From assembly GCA_964575455.1 (NCBI GenBank), contig CAZNRX010000002.1, positions 1 to 64,000 of the forward strand: a stretch of DNA of 64,000 bases, given 5' to 3'. The notes beneath the pieces were generated by a model. The model did no database searches and was not told where the DNA came from. It saw only the letters and a program-made list of their open reading frames with translations. Numbering within the stretch: position 1 is the first letter of the stretch; every line of letters starts with the position of its first letter. Positions 47,501 to 56,476 of the stretch are shown piece after piece. A program made the position numbers and the translations under genes. This DNA is from SKLM01 sp964575455. GTDB taxonomy: Bacteria; Chloroflexota; Anaerolineae; B4-G1.

Positions 47501-48795
47501 TGCGGAAGGTCATTCTTAGGGACCGCAGCGACATCTTCCCATTCAACGAACCAGCCCGCGATCTTCGGGTGTTGAATAAAAAGCTGTACATTCATCAGGG
47601 TGACGTCGTCGATAGGGTCCTGGCCCCTGACTATGTCACCGCGGTCCGTGAGGTCGACTCGCTGGCTGATCTTGATGCCAGTGAGGTCGAGACGATTGCG
47701 TTTCGAGACAACCTGTTCTTCGACGAGCCTTTCTTGAGCGAGTTCGTCCGCCGAGCCCGTGCGTCGGGAACCGCCTGTCAGGTTGCCTTCTCGCTCGATG
47801 ATCCGGCGATGACCAAGCACGCTCTCCCTCTGCAGCGCGGCATTCGCCGGGAGGGAGACGTTTACGTCGCGGACTTGTGGTACTTCCCGCACGGCGTCGA
47901 GTCGAACGTGCGCTACCTGGTCGTGGATACCGAGCCGAGTGAGATGGGCTACTATCACGTTCCAACGCACATGTCGAACGCGATGGGAGATCTCGTCTAC
48001 TACGTGCCCACCAAGGGCTTCTGCTCTATCGAGCATTGGGTGCATACCATCACGGCTAATATCGTCTTTGGCGTCTACGCTGAGGGTGCGCGGCTAGATC
48101 GCAAGATCGAGCAGAGTGTCGGCAAGAACCTGAGGATACTCTGGCGGGCGATGCTTGAGCGGCGACAGCTTCTGGAGTGCTCGGAGGTGGTGCACATAGG
48201 CCGCAACTGCAGTATCGACCCTTCGGTCACGATCCGTGGGCCGACCTACATCGGCGACAATGTCAGCATTGGCCCAGGTGCCGTCATCGACGTCTCCTAC
48301 ATCGGGGATAACGTCGATATTGGAACCGGCGGGCAGGTCATGCTGAGTGTGGTGTCGGATCGATGTTTTCTGCCGTTTCGAGCAGCCATTTTCATGAGCG
48401 TGATGATGGCTGATTCGATGGTGGCGCAGAACACCTGTCTGCAATTCTGCAGCATCGGTCGCGACACGTTCATCGGGGCTGGAAGCACCTTCACGGATTT
48501 CAACCTGGTGCCGGATAAACCCATCAAGGCGATGAACCGAGGTAAGTTGGAGGAGACCGGAATGCCCGTTCTTGGAGGCTGCGTGGGGCATAACTGCTTC
48601 GTCGGCTCTGGGATGGTGGTCTACCCGGCTCGGTCCATCGAGTCCGACGTCGTCTTGCTGGCCTCGAACGAGAGAGAACGGTCACGCGTGATTGATCGCA
48701 CGATCACCTATGAGGATAGCGATCACTTCACGATCAACGGGGCTGATTCTCACCGACGATGGTATCCACGGCGAGGAGGGGAGCGTCGGATCTGA
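47497..48795 (+). CDS. Left-handed beta-helix (hexapeptide repeat) protein
   Basis: This 432-residue protein has a long N-terminal domain (1-225) without a clear family. It is followed by hexapeptide repeats ('VHIGRNCSIDPSVTIRGPTYIGDNVSIGPGAVI', 'SYIGDNVDIGTG', 'IGRDTFIGAGS'), as in GlmU-type acyltransferases and sugar nucleotidyltransferases. No GlmU uridylyltransferase motif (GxGTRM) is visible, so the enzymatic activity is unassigned. It overlaps the V4R gene by 4 bases and precedes the acyl-ACP reductase homologue, suggesting a lipid- or envelope-related pathway; that is inference. Confidence 0.75.
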   Translation: MMRKVILRDRSDIFPFNEPARDLRVLNKKLYIHQGDVVDRVLAPDYVTAVREVDSLADLDASEVETIAFRDNLFFDEPFLSEFVRRARASGTACQVAFSLDDPAMTKHALPLQRGIRREGDVYVADLWYFPHGVESNVRYLVVDTEPSEMGYYHVPTHMSNAMGDLVYYVPTKGFCSIEHWVHTITANIVFGVYAEGARLDRKIEQSVGKNLRILWRAMLERRQLLECSEVVHIGRNCSIDPSVTIRGPTYIGDNVSIGPGAVIDVSYIGDNVDIGTGGQVMLSVVSDRCFLPFRAAIFMSVMMADSMVAQNTCLQFCSIGRDTFIGAGSTFTDFNLVPDKPIKAMNRGKLEETGMPVLGGCVGHNCFVGSGMVVYPARSIESDVVLLASNERERSRVIDRTITYEDSDHFTINGADSHRRWYPRRGGERRI

Positions 48796-48803
48796 GCACG
48801 TCC

Positions 48804-49817
48804 ATGGAGAGCTTCGCGTTTGTCGTCCATCCTCTCGATCTCAGGCAGGACGTGGCTCGCCGCTATCCGTTCCTGGCGCGGACGCTGCCCGCGGCGCTGG
48901 TTCGCTTTCTTGCCCGCCGATGGCCGCCGCTGCTGCTCTCTCACGTGAGGGGCTTGCGCTCGCAGCAGAACGGGAGGATGGCCGAGGGTTGGCTGCTGGC
49001 TTGTCCTCTGACGGCCGGTCAGATGCTCAAGCTCCCTCCCCAGGCCGTCTACGACAGGATTGTACAAACGGGACGATTAGCCCAGCGGCAGGGAGCGCGC
49101 ATCCTTGGACTCGGAGCCTTCACCTCTGTGGTGGGCGACGGCGGTGTAACAATCGCCCAGCGGCTGAATATGCCCGTCACCACCGGAAACAGCCTCACTG
49201 CGGGTCTGGCGGTTGAGGCGTTGAGAGATGTCTCGGAGGAGCGAGGGCTGGAGATGGAACGAGCAGCAGGCGCAGTCGTAGGGGCCTCGGGAAGCATCGG
49301 CCTGGCGTGCGCGGAGATGCTTGCTCCGGTGCTGGAGAGACTGATCCTGATTGGGCGACGCGAGATTCGACTCGGCCAAGCGCGAGCGCAGGCGGAGGCT
49401 GCGGGGGCGGCAAGAGTGCAGACATCGACGGACCTTGGCGATGCCGTGGAGGCGGATGTGGTGCTGAGTGCCACCAGCACCGTGCGACCTATCCTGCAAC
49501 CGTGCCATCTCAAGAGGAACGCGGTCGTCTGTGACGTGGCGCTTCCACCGGATGTGGCGCCGGCGGTGAAAGAGGAGCGGGGTGATGTGACAGTCATCAG
49601 CGGTGGCGTTGTCAGTGTACCTGGCTCCGTTGATTTTGGCTTCGATTTCGGGCTGCCCGCAGGCCAGGCCTACGCCTGCATGGCAGAGGTGATGGCCTTG
49701 GCGTTGGAGGGGCGGTATGAGAGTTTCTCATTGGGGCAGAAGGTTCACACAGCGAAGGTGCGAGAGATCACGCAACTCGCTCGTAAGCATGGGTTTCGGT
49801 TGTGGGACGGCTTCTGA
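48804..49817 (+). CDS. Long-chain acyl-ACP reductase (AAR)-like protein
   Basis: This 337-residue protein resembles cyanobacterial AAR, which reduces fatty acyl-ACP to aldehydes with NADPH. Matching segments are 'FAFVVHPLDLRQDVARRYPFL', 'ILGLGAFTSVVGDGG', 'TTGNSLTAGLAVEAL', the Rossmann 'AAGAVVGASGSIGLACAEML' and a C-terminal 'QAYACMAEVMALALEGRYESFSLG..'. Cys292 in ACMAEV corresponds to the acyl-accepting cysteine of Synechococcus AAR (Cys294). No aldehyde-deformylating oxygenase is adjacent, so the product may be an alcohol or other lipid. An in-frame ATG lies 15 codons earlier; 48804 gives the family-like N-terminus. Confidence 0.75.
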   Translation: MESFAFVVHPLDLRQDVARRYPFLARTLPAALVRFLARRWPPLLLSHVRGLRSQQNGRMAEGWLLACPLTAGQMLKLPPQAVYDRIVQTGRLAQRQGARILGLGAFTSVVGDGGVTIAQRLNMPVTTGNSLTAGLAVEALRDVSEERGLEMERAAGAVVGASGSIGLACAEMLAPVLERLILIGRREIRLGQARAQAEAAGAARVQTSTDLGDAVEADVVLSATSTVRPILQPCHLKRNAVVCDVALPPDVAPAVKEERGDVTVISGGVVSVPGSVDFGFDFGLPAGQAYACMAEVMALALEGRYESFSLGQKVHTAKVREITQLARKHGFRLWDGF

Positions 49818-49837
49818 GCTGACCGCGAGGAGGAGAC

Positions 49838-50743
49838 ATGTCTCAAGGTAGAATTCTGGTCGTTGAAGATGATGCTGATATCTCAAACATGTTGCGCATT
49901 TACTTCGAGTCAAAGGGCTACGACGTGTCTTTGGCCCGGCGTGGTGAGGATGCGCTCGAGATGTGTCGGCATCGGCTGCCGAACGTCATTGTCCTGGATA
50001 TCATGTTGCCAGACATGGACGGCTATGACGTCTGTCGACAGCTGAGGGACAGCCTGCGGAGCAGTCACATCCCCATCATCTTCTTGACCCAGAAGGATGA
50101 GCGTTCCGATAAGATTCGAGGCCTCGAGCTGGGCGCCGACGACTACATCACGAAGCCCTTCGACGTGGAGGAGCTCAACCTCCGTGTCCGAAATGCCATG
50201 GCGCGTTCGAGGTACGAGAGCCTCACCAATCCGACCACCGGTCTGCCCAGCGGTCAACTCATCGAGGAGCGCCTGCGGCAGTTGGTGCGAAGGGACGACT
50301 GGGGCGTCGTCTACGTCGGCGTCGCGGGCCTTGAAGCGTTTGGTGAGGCGTATGGCTTCGTGGCCGGGGAGGAGGTCCTGCGGTTCACGGCCATGGTCTT
50401 GAGCCAGGCGGTAGATCGTGTCGGAACACTCAACGACTTCATCGGTCACGTGGGCAGCGATGAGTTCATCGTTGTGACCAGGAAAGGAAAGGCGAATCGC
50501 CTGGCAAGGGAGGTGAAGGAGCGTTTCGAGGCGAACGTGGGCACTCACTACGATTGGCAGGCGCGCGAACGGGGATATCTCATCGTCGAGGATGAGGAGG
50601 GCAATGAGACGAAGGCGGATCTCATGAGGCTTGTGGCTGGCGTGGTCACGGCTGATGAGGGGCCATTCGTCGACATCCGTGAGATCACCGAGGCGGCTGC
50701 CAATTCCCGCCGTCAGGCGGTAAGCGCCGATCAAGCGGAGTGA
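49838..50743 (+). CDS. Response regulator with degenerate GGDEF-like output domain
   Basis: This 301-residue protein starts with a CheY-type receiver ('ILVVEDDADISNMLRIYF', phospho-acceptor in 'VIVLDIMLPDMDGYD', Lys in 'ITKPFD'; residues 1-125). It continues into a nucleotide-cyclase-fold domain in which the GGDEF signature is VGSDEF (first Gly replaced by Val, second by Ser spacing). 'PTTGLPSGQLIEERL' matches the usual DxLTGLPNR segment loosely. Diguanylate cyclase activity is doubtful; a binding role is more likely. It lies 25 bases before the hybrid kinase gene. Confidence 0.85.
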   Translation: MSQGRILVVEDDADISNMLRIYFESKGYDVSLARRGEDALEMCRHRLPNVIVLDIMLPDMDGYDVCRQLRDSLRSSHIPIIFLTQKDERSDKIRGLELGADDYITKPFDVEELNLRVRNAMARSRYESLTNPTTGLPSGQLIEERLRQLVRRDDWGVVYVGVAGLEAFGEAYGFVAGEEVLRFTAMVLSQAVDRVGTLNDFIGHVGSDEFIVVTRKGKANRLAREVKERFEANVGTHYDWQARERGYLIVEDEEGNETKADLMRLVAGVVTADEGPFVDIREITEAAANSRRQAVSADQAE

Positions 50744-50767
50744 CCCAGCAACGATTCCAGACATAGC

Positions 50768-53700
50768 ATGAGTGACACAGGCAAGAACAAGCGGCTGGCT
50801 GAGGCATTTAGCAGCCTCAGGCGTGTTAGCCGGGAGATCAACACCACGCTGGATCTGCAGAGGATCCTGGATGTGGTGCTGCAGGCCTCCGTGCGCCTGA
50901 GTGGCGCGTCCCGCGGAGCCATTCTCGTGCGGGAATCGGAGGACAGCGAGTTCGATCTGCGGGTCGCCGCCGGCTACAGCGAGGACGAGAGGACGGACAT
51001 CCGTGACACCTTGCAGGAGCCTGAAGCCCATCCTGTCCTCGGGGAGGTTCTGCGCACTGAGCAGGCGTTCAGCTTCCCGGGTGCCTGGGCGAGATCGCCC
51101 GTCGTCCCGGATCCAGCCTCAAGGGCGGAGAGGGACCTGGCAGGAAGCCCGTTTGCCCAGGACGAGTACGTCCCGGATGCGCACGCTATGATGGTCGTCC
51201 CAGTCTTCTACGCCCAAGCCCTGACTGGTTTGATCGTTCTGGAGAGCGAAGATCCGGAGGCGTTTGATCCAGAGTTAAGGCGATTCATTGAGGGCTTGGC
51301 CGATCAGGCGGCCACAGCAGTTGGCAACGCGAGGCGATATCAAGAGCAGCTTGAGCGCGGTGAGCTGCTTCAGACGCGTGCGGAACAGCTTGCGTCGGTG
51401 CTCGAGGTGGCGAAGGCGCTGCGCTCCGATCGCCCTCTTGAGGACATCCTGGAGGAGGTTGCTTACGGCATCCAGGAGACGGTGGGGTTCGATCTGGTGC
51501 TGGTCAGCGTCGTGAAGGGGGATCCGCCTGTGCAGCACCGTGTGGCTGCTGCTGGCATTCCAATTCTGGAGTTTGAGCGTATTCAAGATGTGCACCAGCC
51601 GTGGTCCCTCGTCGAGAGGGTGATGGAGGATAGATTCCGTATCAGTCAGAGCTTCTACATCCCGGCCGAGGGGCGTCCGGCGTGGTTTGATGAGGAACTC
51701 GATACCCATGCGATTGAGGACGGCACTCTGCCCAGGCCGCTCCGGCCCAGGCCGCTCCGGCCCAGCTCCCTGCCTGACCACGATCAGAGCATTGTCCGCG
51801 AGCCTGGTCACTGGCACCCCAGAGATATGCTGATTGTGCCTCTCGTTGGCCCTGGGGGCCACGCGAAGGGCGTCATCTCGCTGGATCAGCCGCGCGATGG
51901 CCTGATTCCAGATCGGAGCACCGTCGAGGCCGCGGAGGTCTTTGCGGCTCAGGCGGCTGTGGCGATCGATAATGCCCAGATGGTTGAGATGCTTCAGCGG
52001 CGTGCGGACGTCCTGTCTCTCTTCAACGAGATCAGTCAGTCTGCCACCGCCAAGCTGGCGTTGGACGAGGTCTTGGACGACGTCGTGGAGACGGCGCCAC
52101 GTTTGTTGCCCTGCGATCACAGCAGTATCTTCCTTCTTGACGCCGAGGAGCGGCGCTACGTGCTCCAGGCCGTGCACGGATCCCCACTTGACCCAAGGCG
52201 GTCCCCCGCCCGCGGTCTCCCCCCATCGCCCAGGCGGTCTCCGCCCTCGACCCAGTCTCCGCCCATCTCATTCCTCCCGGGTGAGGGGCTTGTGGGTCAG
52301 GTCGCCGAGACGGGTGTCCCTTTGACGATCGACAATGTGGATCAAGCCCGCGGCCTTCTCCTGGCCTCCAGGATCAACATGAGGACCGCAGCCCTGACGC
52401 CGCTGACCGTTGGTCACCAGGTTGTGGGCGTTCTCTGCGTCGGTCGACACGATCCCAGCGACTTCTCGGCAGCCGAGGTGGCCATGCTCTCGGCGTTGGC
52501 CGACCAGGTCTCCGTGGCCGTCGATAACGCTCGTCTCTTCGAGGAGGTGCGCGGTTTCTCTCAAGAGCTAGAGCAGCGCGTTGAGCAGCGCACAGAGGAG
52601 CTTGCCGCAGCCATGGAGGAGCTGGCGGAGGAGCGTGATCGGGTGGAGGCGCTCTATCGCATCACGTCTCAACTGTCGGCCAGCCTGGACCTGGATCATG
52701 TCTTGAACAAGGCCACCGCCTCCATACTGGACGTTGTGGGCGCCGATCAGGCCGCCACGTTGCTGGTGGACTCGGAGTCGCGCCAAGGCCGTACACCTCC
52801 CCTTATCCTACGGGCCATAGTTGGCGAACTGGGTCGTCCGCCAAGCCCCCAAGGCCACGACCTGCCTCCGGGCGGAAGGCCGACGCGTTTCTCTGTCGGT
52901 GAGGGCTTGGCGGGATGGGTGATTGAGGAGCGCGCCATCGCCATCGTGCCGGATCTGCAGCAGGATGATCGCTGGGCCGAGCGACGGGACGAGGGCGGTC
53001 ATACCCTCTCAGCTCGACCCCGATCCGCGCTGGCCGTCCCCCTGCTGGTCAGCGGTCAGGTGCTGGGAGCGATACTCCTGCTGGATCGTTCGGTCGAATA
53101 CTTCCAAGAGGAGCACCTGCGCCTCGTGAAGGCGGCTGCCGTCCAGATTGCTCAGGCCATCAACAATGCCGAACTCTACAACGTGATTAGAGAACAGGCG
53201 GAGCGCCTGGGCAACATGCTCAAGGCTCAGCAGGTCGAATCCACCAAGAGCCAGGCCATCCTGGAGGGGGTCGCGGACGGGGTGATGGTCACGGACGCCG
53301 ATGGCGAGGTCATCCTCTTCAACGCCGCTGCGGAGCGCATCCTCGACCTGCCGCGCGAGGAGGCCATGGGACGTACCACCCGGCAGATGCTGGGGCTCTA
53401 CGGCAGTCAGGCGCAGGATTGGATGGAGACCGTTGCCCAGTGGCGGGAGCATCCCGAATCCTATGCCAGGGATGACTTCCTGGCCGCGCAGCTGGACATT
53501 GAGGAGCGTATCGTAAGCGTACACTTGGCGCCGGTCCTAATGGGCGCGCGCAGCTCCCTTCCGCAGTTTCTGGGCACCGTATCCGTGTTCCGTGATGTCA
53601 CTGTGGAGGTGGAGGCTGATCGCGCCAAGACCGAGTTCGTGTCGATGGTATCGCACGAGTTGCGCACGCCGATGACGTCCATCAAGGGGTACACGGACTT

Positions 53701-55117
53701 GATGCTCATGGAGTCCGTCGGCTCGTTGAGTGATGGACAGGAGAAATTCCTATCCATCGTGCGCAACAACGTTGACCGCCTGACCATGTTGGTCGATGAC
53801 CTGCTCGACATCTCGCGCATCGAGAGCGGCCGCCTGGAGCTCGCGCCACAGCCCATCAGCTTGCAGGCGGCGGTGGATCGAGTGGTCGCGTCGATAGAGG
53901 CGCGTGCCAAGGAGAAGGGAGTCCTTCTGCGGTCGCAGCTGCCATCCGATCTTCCGATGGTTCACGCCGATCCGGATCGCGTGGCCCAGGTTCTCACCAA
54001 CCTCGTGGGGAACGCCTACCAGTACACGCCGAGTGGGGGTGAGATTGTTGTGTCGGCCCAGGCAAGGGATGGGGAGGTGCACGTCGCCGTGCAGGACACC
54101 GGCATTGGCATCTCGCCGGAGGACCGTGAGAAGATCTTCCATCGATTCTTCCGCGCCGATAGCCCCGAGGTCCAGCAGACGTCGGGCACTGGATTGGGGC
54201 TCCCCATCGTCAAGTCCCTGGTCGAGATGCAGGGCGGGAGGATCTGGGTGGAGAGCGAGCTCGGCGAGGGAAGTTGCTTCACCTTCACGCTGCCGACCGC
54301 CGTAAGCGCGACGACGCCTGAGCCGGTAGCCGTAAGCGCAGCGACGGGCTCCTCCACATTCCTAGTTGTTGAGGATGACTTGGACATAGCCGAGCTGATC
54401 CAGTTCCATCTTTCGGAGGATGGTCGCGAGGTCCTCATCGCCCAGCGTGGCGACGAGGCGCTTGCGCTGGCCAGGCAGAAGCAGCCGGATCTGGTCACCC
54501 TGGACGTCATGTTGCCCGACATGAGCGGCTTTGAGCTGCTCGAAGCGCTGAAGGCCGATCCAAGGACGCAGGACATCCCCGTCATCATCGTGTCCGTGGT
54601 GCCGGATCGACGGCAGGGGCTGCGTCTGGGGGCGGTCGATTACGTCACCAAACCGATCGATGAGAAGAAGCTGCTTGCTGCCGTCCGCCTAGCCCTGAAG
54701 CCCGCCCTAGGTGACCGCGTCGACCCGAAGGCCACCAACGGCACCATCCTGGTCGTGGACGACGATCGCGATACCCTCTCCCTGCTGGACCACGTCCTGC
54801 GGGCCAACGACTTCGCCGTCGAGACCGTGACTCGGGGGGATGAGGTCCTGGCCCTGGCTCGTGAGGTCCGGCCATCCCTCGTCCTGCTGGATGCGAAACT
54901 GCCAGGCCTGGATGGATACACCGTCTTGGAACAGCTCAAAGCCGATTCAGAGCTTCGTGACGTGCCCGTGATTCTGATGACCAGCAGCGAGATCGTGGGC
55001 CATGCCAAGCGACAGAAGGTGCTCGCCTTGGGGGCCGAGCGCTTCATCGAGAAGCCCTTCTCCGTCGAGGAGCTGGTGGGGCAGATCGAGAGAGCGATGT
55101 CATTGCATGAAAGGTGA
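50768..55117 (+). CDS. Hybrid histidine kinase with four GAF domains, PAS and two receivers
   Basis: This 1449-residue cytoplasmic sensor kinase has GAF domains at about 15-190, 205-405, 415-600 and 625-800 and a PAS domain at about 815-940. HisKA carries phospho-acceptor H963 ('VSHELRTPM') and is followed by HATPase_c ('NLVGNAYQYTP', 'DTGIGISPEDREKIFHRFFRAD', 'GTGLGLPIVKSLV'). Two receiver domains with D1246 and D1375 complete it. The GAF region is padded with Pro/Arg/Ser-rich inserts, including a 15-base tandem duplication (51731-51760). Short repeated DNA words lie in the linker before receiver 1 and between the receivers. It lies between a receiver-output protein and a lone receiver, likely its phosphorelay partners. 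Confidence 0.93.
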   Translation: MSDTGKNKRLAEAFSSLRRVSREINTTLDLQRILDVVLQASVRLSGASRGAILVRESEDSEFDLRVAAGYSEDERTDIRDTLQEPEAHPVLGEVLRTEQAFSFPGAWARSPVVPDPASRAERDLAGSPFAQDEYVPDAHAMMVVPVFYAQALTGLIVLESEDPEAFDPELRRFIEGLADQAATAVGNARRYQEQLERGELLQTRAEQLASVLEVAKALRSDRPLEDILEEVAYGIQETVGFDLVLVSVVKGDPPVQHRVAAAGIPILEFERIQDVHQPWSLVERVMEDRFRISQSFYIPAEGRPAWFDEELDTHAIEDGTLPRPLRPRPLRPSSLPDHDQSIVREPGHWHPRDMLIVPLVGPGGHAKGVISLDQPRDGLIPDRSTVEAAEVFAAQAAVAIDNAQMVEMLQRRADVLSLFNEISQSATAKLALDEVLDDVVETAPRLLPCDHSSIFLLDAEERRYVLQAVHGSPLDPRRSPARGLPPSPRRSPPSTQSPPISFLPGEGLVGQVAETGVPLTIDNVDQARGLLLASRINMRTAALTPLTVGHQVVGVLCVGRHDPSDFSAAEVAMLSALADQVSVAVDNARLFEEVRGFSQELEQRVEQRTEELAAAMEELAEERDRVEALYRITSQLSASLDLDHVLNKATASILDVVGADQAATLLVDSESRQGRTPPLILRAIVGELGRPPSPQGHDLPPGGRPTRFSVGEGLAGWVIEERAIAIVPDLQQDDRWAERRDEGGHTLSARPRSALAVPLLVSGQVLGAILLLDRSVEYFQEEHLRLVKAAAVQIAQAINNAELYNVIREQAERLGNMLKAQQVESTKSQAILEGVADGVMVTDADGEVILFNAAAERILDLPREEAMGRTTRQMLGLYGSQAQDWMETVAQWREHPESYARDDFLAAQLDIEERIVSVHLAPVLMGARSSLPQFLGTVSVFRDVTVEVEADRAKTEFVSMVSHELRTPMTSIKGYTDLMLMESVGSLSDGQEKFLSIVRNNVDRLTMLVDDLLDISRIESGRLELAPQPISLQAAVDRVVASIEARAKEKGVLLRSQLPSDLPMVHADPDRVAQVLTNLVGNAYQYTPSGGEIVVSAQARDGEVHVAVQDTGIGISPEDREKIFHRFFRADSPEVQQTSGTGLGLPIVKSLVEMQGGRIWVESELGEGSCFTFTLPTAVSATTPEPVAVSAATGSSTFLVVEDDLDIAELIQFHLSEDGREVLIAQRGDEALALARQKQPDLVTLDVMLPDMSGFELLEALKADPRTQDIPVIIVSVVPDRRQGLRLGAVDYVTKPIDEKKLLAAVRLALKPALGDRVDPKATNGTILVVDDDRDTLSLLDHVLRANDFAVETVTRGDEVLALAREVRPSLVLLDAKLPGLDGYTVLEQLKADSELRDVPVILMTSSEIVGHAKRQKVLALGAERFIEKPFSVEELVGQIERAMSLHER
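51731..51760 (+). repeat. Exact 15-base tandem duplication in the kinase gene
   Basis: CCCAGGCCGCTCCGG occurs twice in a row (51731-51745 and 51746-51760), followed by CCCAG of a third unit. It encodes Pro-Arg-Pro-Leu-Arg twice in the second GAF domain. Confidence 0.8.
54299..54343 (+). repeat. GCCGTAAGCGC words in the kinase linker
   Basis: GCCGTAAGCGC at 54299-54309 and GCCGTAAGCGCAGCG at 54329-54343. The second is identical to 3220-3234. They encode the Ala/Val/Ser linker between the kinase core and the first receiver. Confidence 0.6.
54710..54727 (+). repeat. 18-base word GGTGACCGCGTCGACCCG, copy 1
   Basis: It lies in the linker between the two receivers of the kinase and reads Gly-Asp-Arg-Val-Asp-Pro. 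The identical word is at 55963-55980 in another reading frame. Confidence 0.65.
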
Positions 55118-55123
55118 AGGAGT

Positions 55124-55507
55124 ATGGTGAAGATCCTCGTCGCTGAGGACGAGCGAGATATCAGAGACCTGATTCGTTTCACACTCGATCTGGCCGACTT
55201 CGAGGTCGTGCTGGCCCAGGACGGCGTGGAGGCTGTTGAGGAGGCCCTGGCGGAGAGCCCCGACCTCATCCTTCTCGACGTGCGAATGCCCCGCATGTCG
55301 GGCTATGAGGCCTGCCGCCGGCTGAAGCATCATCCGTCAACCAGCGACATCCCCATCGTCTTCCTCTCGGCCAAGGGACAGGAGAGAGAGATCGAGGAGG
55401 GGATGGATTCCGGGGCGCTCGACTACATCGTCAAACCCTTCGCGCCGGACCGGCTGATTGATCAGGTCAGGGACGTTCTGCAGCGGACCGGCGCCCTACC
55501 CGGGTGA
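55124..55507 (+). CDS. CheY-like single-domain response regulator
   Basis: This 127-residue lone receiver has acidic residues in 'ILVAEDERDIRDLI', phospho-acceptor in 'LILLDVRMPRMSGYEA', Thr/Ser and Lys in 'VFLSAKGQ' and 'DYIVKPFAPD'. With no output domain it would act by protein contact or as a phosphate sink for the hybrid kinase, whose gene ends 6 bases upstream. Confidence 0.93.
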   Translation: MVKILVAEDERDIRDLIRFTLDLADFEVVLAQDGVEAVEEALAESPDLILLDVRMPRMSGYEACRRLKHHPSTSDIPIVFLSAKGQEREIEEGMDSGALDYIVKPFAPDRLIDQVRDVLQRTGALPG

Positions 55508-55537
55508 TCTTGAGGACAAGGACGGTCTGACCGAGCT

Positions 55538-56371
55538 ATGAGTGCCGTCGTCCTGAATAATGGGCTCGTCCACTACGAGGCCATCGGGCGTGGCGCAGGG
55601 CCCCTCGTCTTCGTTCACGGCTGGCTGGGATCGTGGCGCTATTGGGTGCCCGCCATGGAGCAGCTCTCCATCACCCGGCGCACGTATGCTCTTGACCTGT
55701 GGGGGTTTGGGGACTCGGACAAGCACCGCGACTACCACGTCGCCGCGTACGTTGACCTGCTGCAGGCCTTCCTGGACGAGATGGGCATCCAGCGTGTCGC
55801 GCTGGTCGGGCACTCGCTGGGAGGGTTGGTCGCCCTTCACCTCGCTGCCCGATCGCCGGAGCGGGTTGGGCAGGTGATGGGCGTCAGCGTCCCTCTTCTG
55901 GGGACCTCCATCGATCCCTCGTTTGCCGCATCGGTGACCAGGCGAGACCGCCCGTCGACCCGGGTGACCGCGTCGACCCGTTCAGGCAACGGGGATGCCC
56001 TGGCCCGGTTGATCGCGCGGCGGGCCAGCTTCCCCGAGGTGGAGCGTGAGGCCCGCAAGGCGGATCTTCATGCCATCACCACCAGCGTGCGCTCGGCCTT
56101 GGAGCTCGATCTTCGCGAGGCATCTCTCCCCTCCTATGTGCCCGTCCTGCTCGTTCACGGCGAGGAGGATCCGCTCATCCAGGCGCCGCGGCCCGAGCTG
56201 CTGCGGGAGTTCGCGCCCAACGCTCGCGTCGTCTTGCTGAACGGCACCCAACACTTCCCAATGCTGGAGCAGAAAAACAAGTTCAACCGCTTGCTCATGG
56301 ATTTCCTGAGAGCGGGCGGCGATCTGGATTCGCTGGAGCTGAAGGAGGAATGGCAACGGCGACTTCGCTGA
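55538..56371 (+). CDS. Alpha/beta hydrolase (paralogue of 45943 gene)
   Basis: This 277-residue hydrolase has 'LVFVHGWLGSWRYW', nucleophile elbow GHSLGG, 'LLVHGEEDPLIQA' for the acid region and the late histidine in 'GTQHFPMLEQ'. It parallels the gene at 45943 across its length. Residues about 128-150 ('RRDRPSTRVTASTRSGNG') form an Arg/Ser/Thr-rich loop not present in the paralogue and contain the 18-base repeated word. The substrate is unknown. It follows the phosphorelay genes in the same direction. Confidence 0.87.
   Translation: MSAVVLNNGLVHYEAIGRGAGPLVFVHGWLGSWRYWVPAMEQLSITRRTYALDLWGFGDSDKHRDYHVAAYVDLLQAFLDEMGIQRVALVGHSLGGLVALHLAARSPERVGQVMGVSVPLLGTSIDPSFAASVTRRDRPSTRVTASTRSGNGDALARLIARRASFPEVEREARKADLHAITTSVRSALELDLREASLPSYVPVLLVHGEEDPLIQAPRPELLREFAPNARVVLLNGTQHFPMLEQKNKFNRLLMDFLRAGGDLDSLELKEEWQRRLR
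55963..55980 (+). repeat. 18-base word GGTGACCGCGTCGACCCG, copy 2
   Basis: Identical to 54710-54727 but read in a different frame (…Val-Thr-Ala-Ser-Thr…). It is preceded by CCGTCGACCCG, a partial second copy, within the inserted loop of the hydrolase. Confidence 0.65.
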
Positions 56372-56476
56372 CCGAACAGCTGGTAGGCCTGTGCCAAGGC
56401 GAGATCGCCCGCGACCCGCCGCCCCCGCCCGTTGACGTCATTGGCTCTCGTCTCTAGCCGCTGCTTCCCTCTGACC

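Noticed and set aside
49838..55507. Secreted or prophage-related origin for the 50-55 kb signalling block
   Set aside because: Codon use and GC look like the neighbours and no integrase, att site or phage gene is near.
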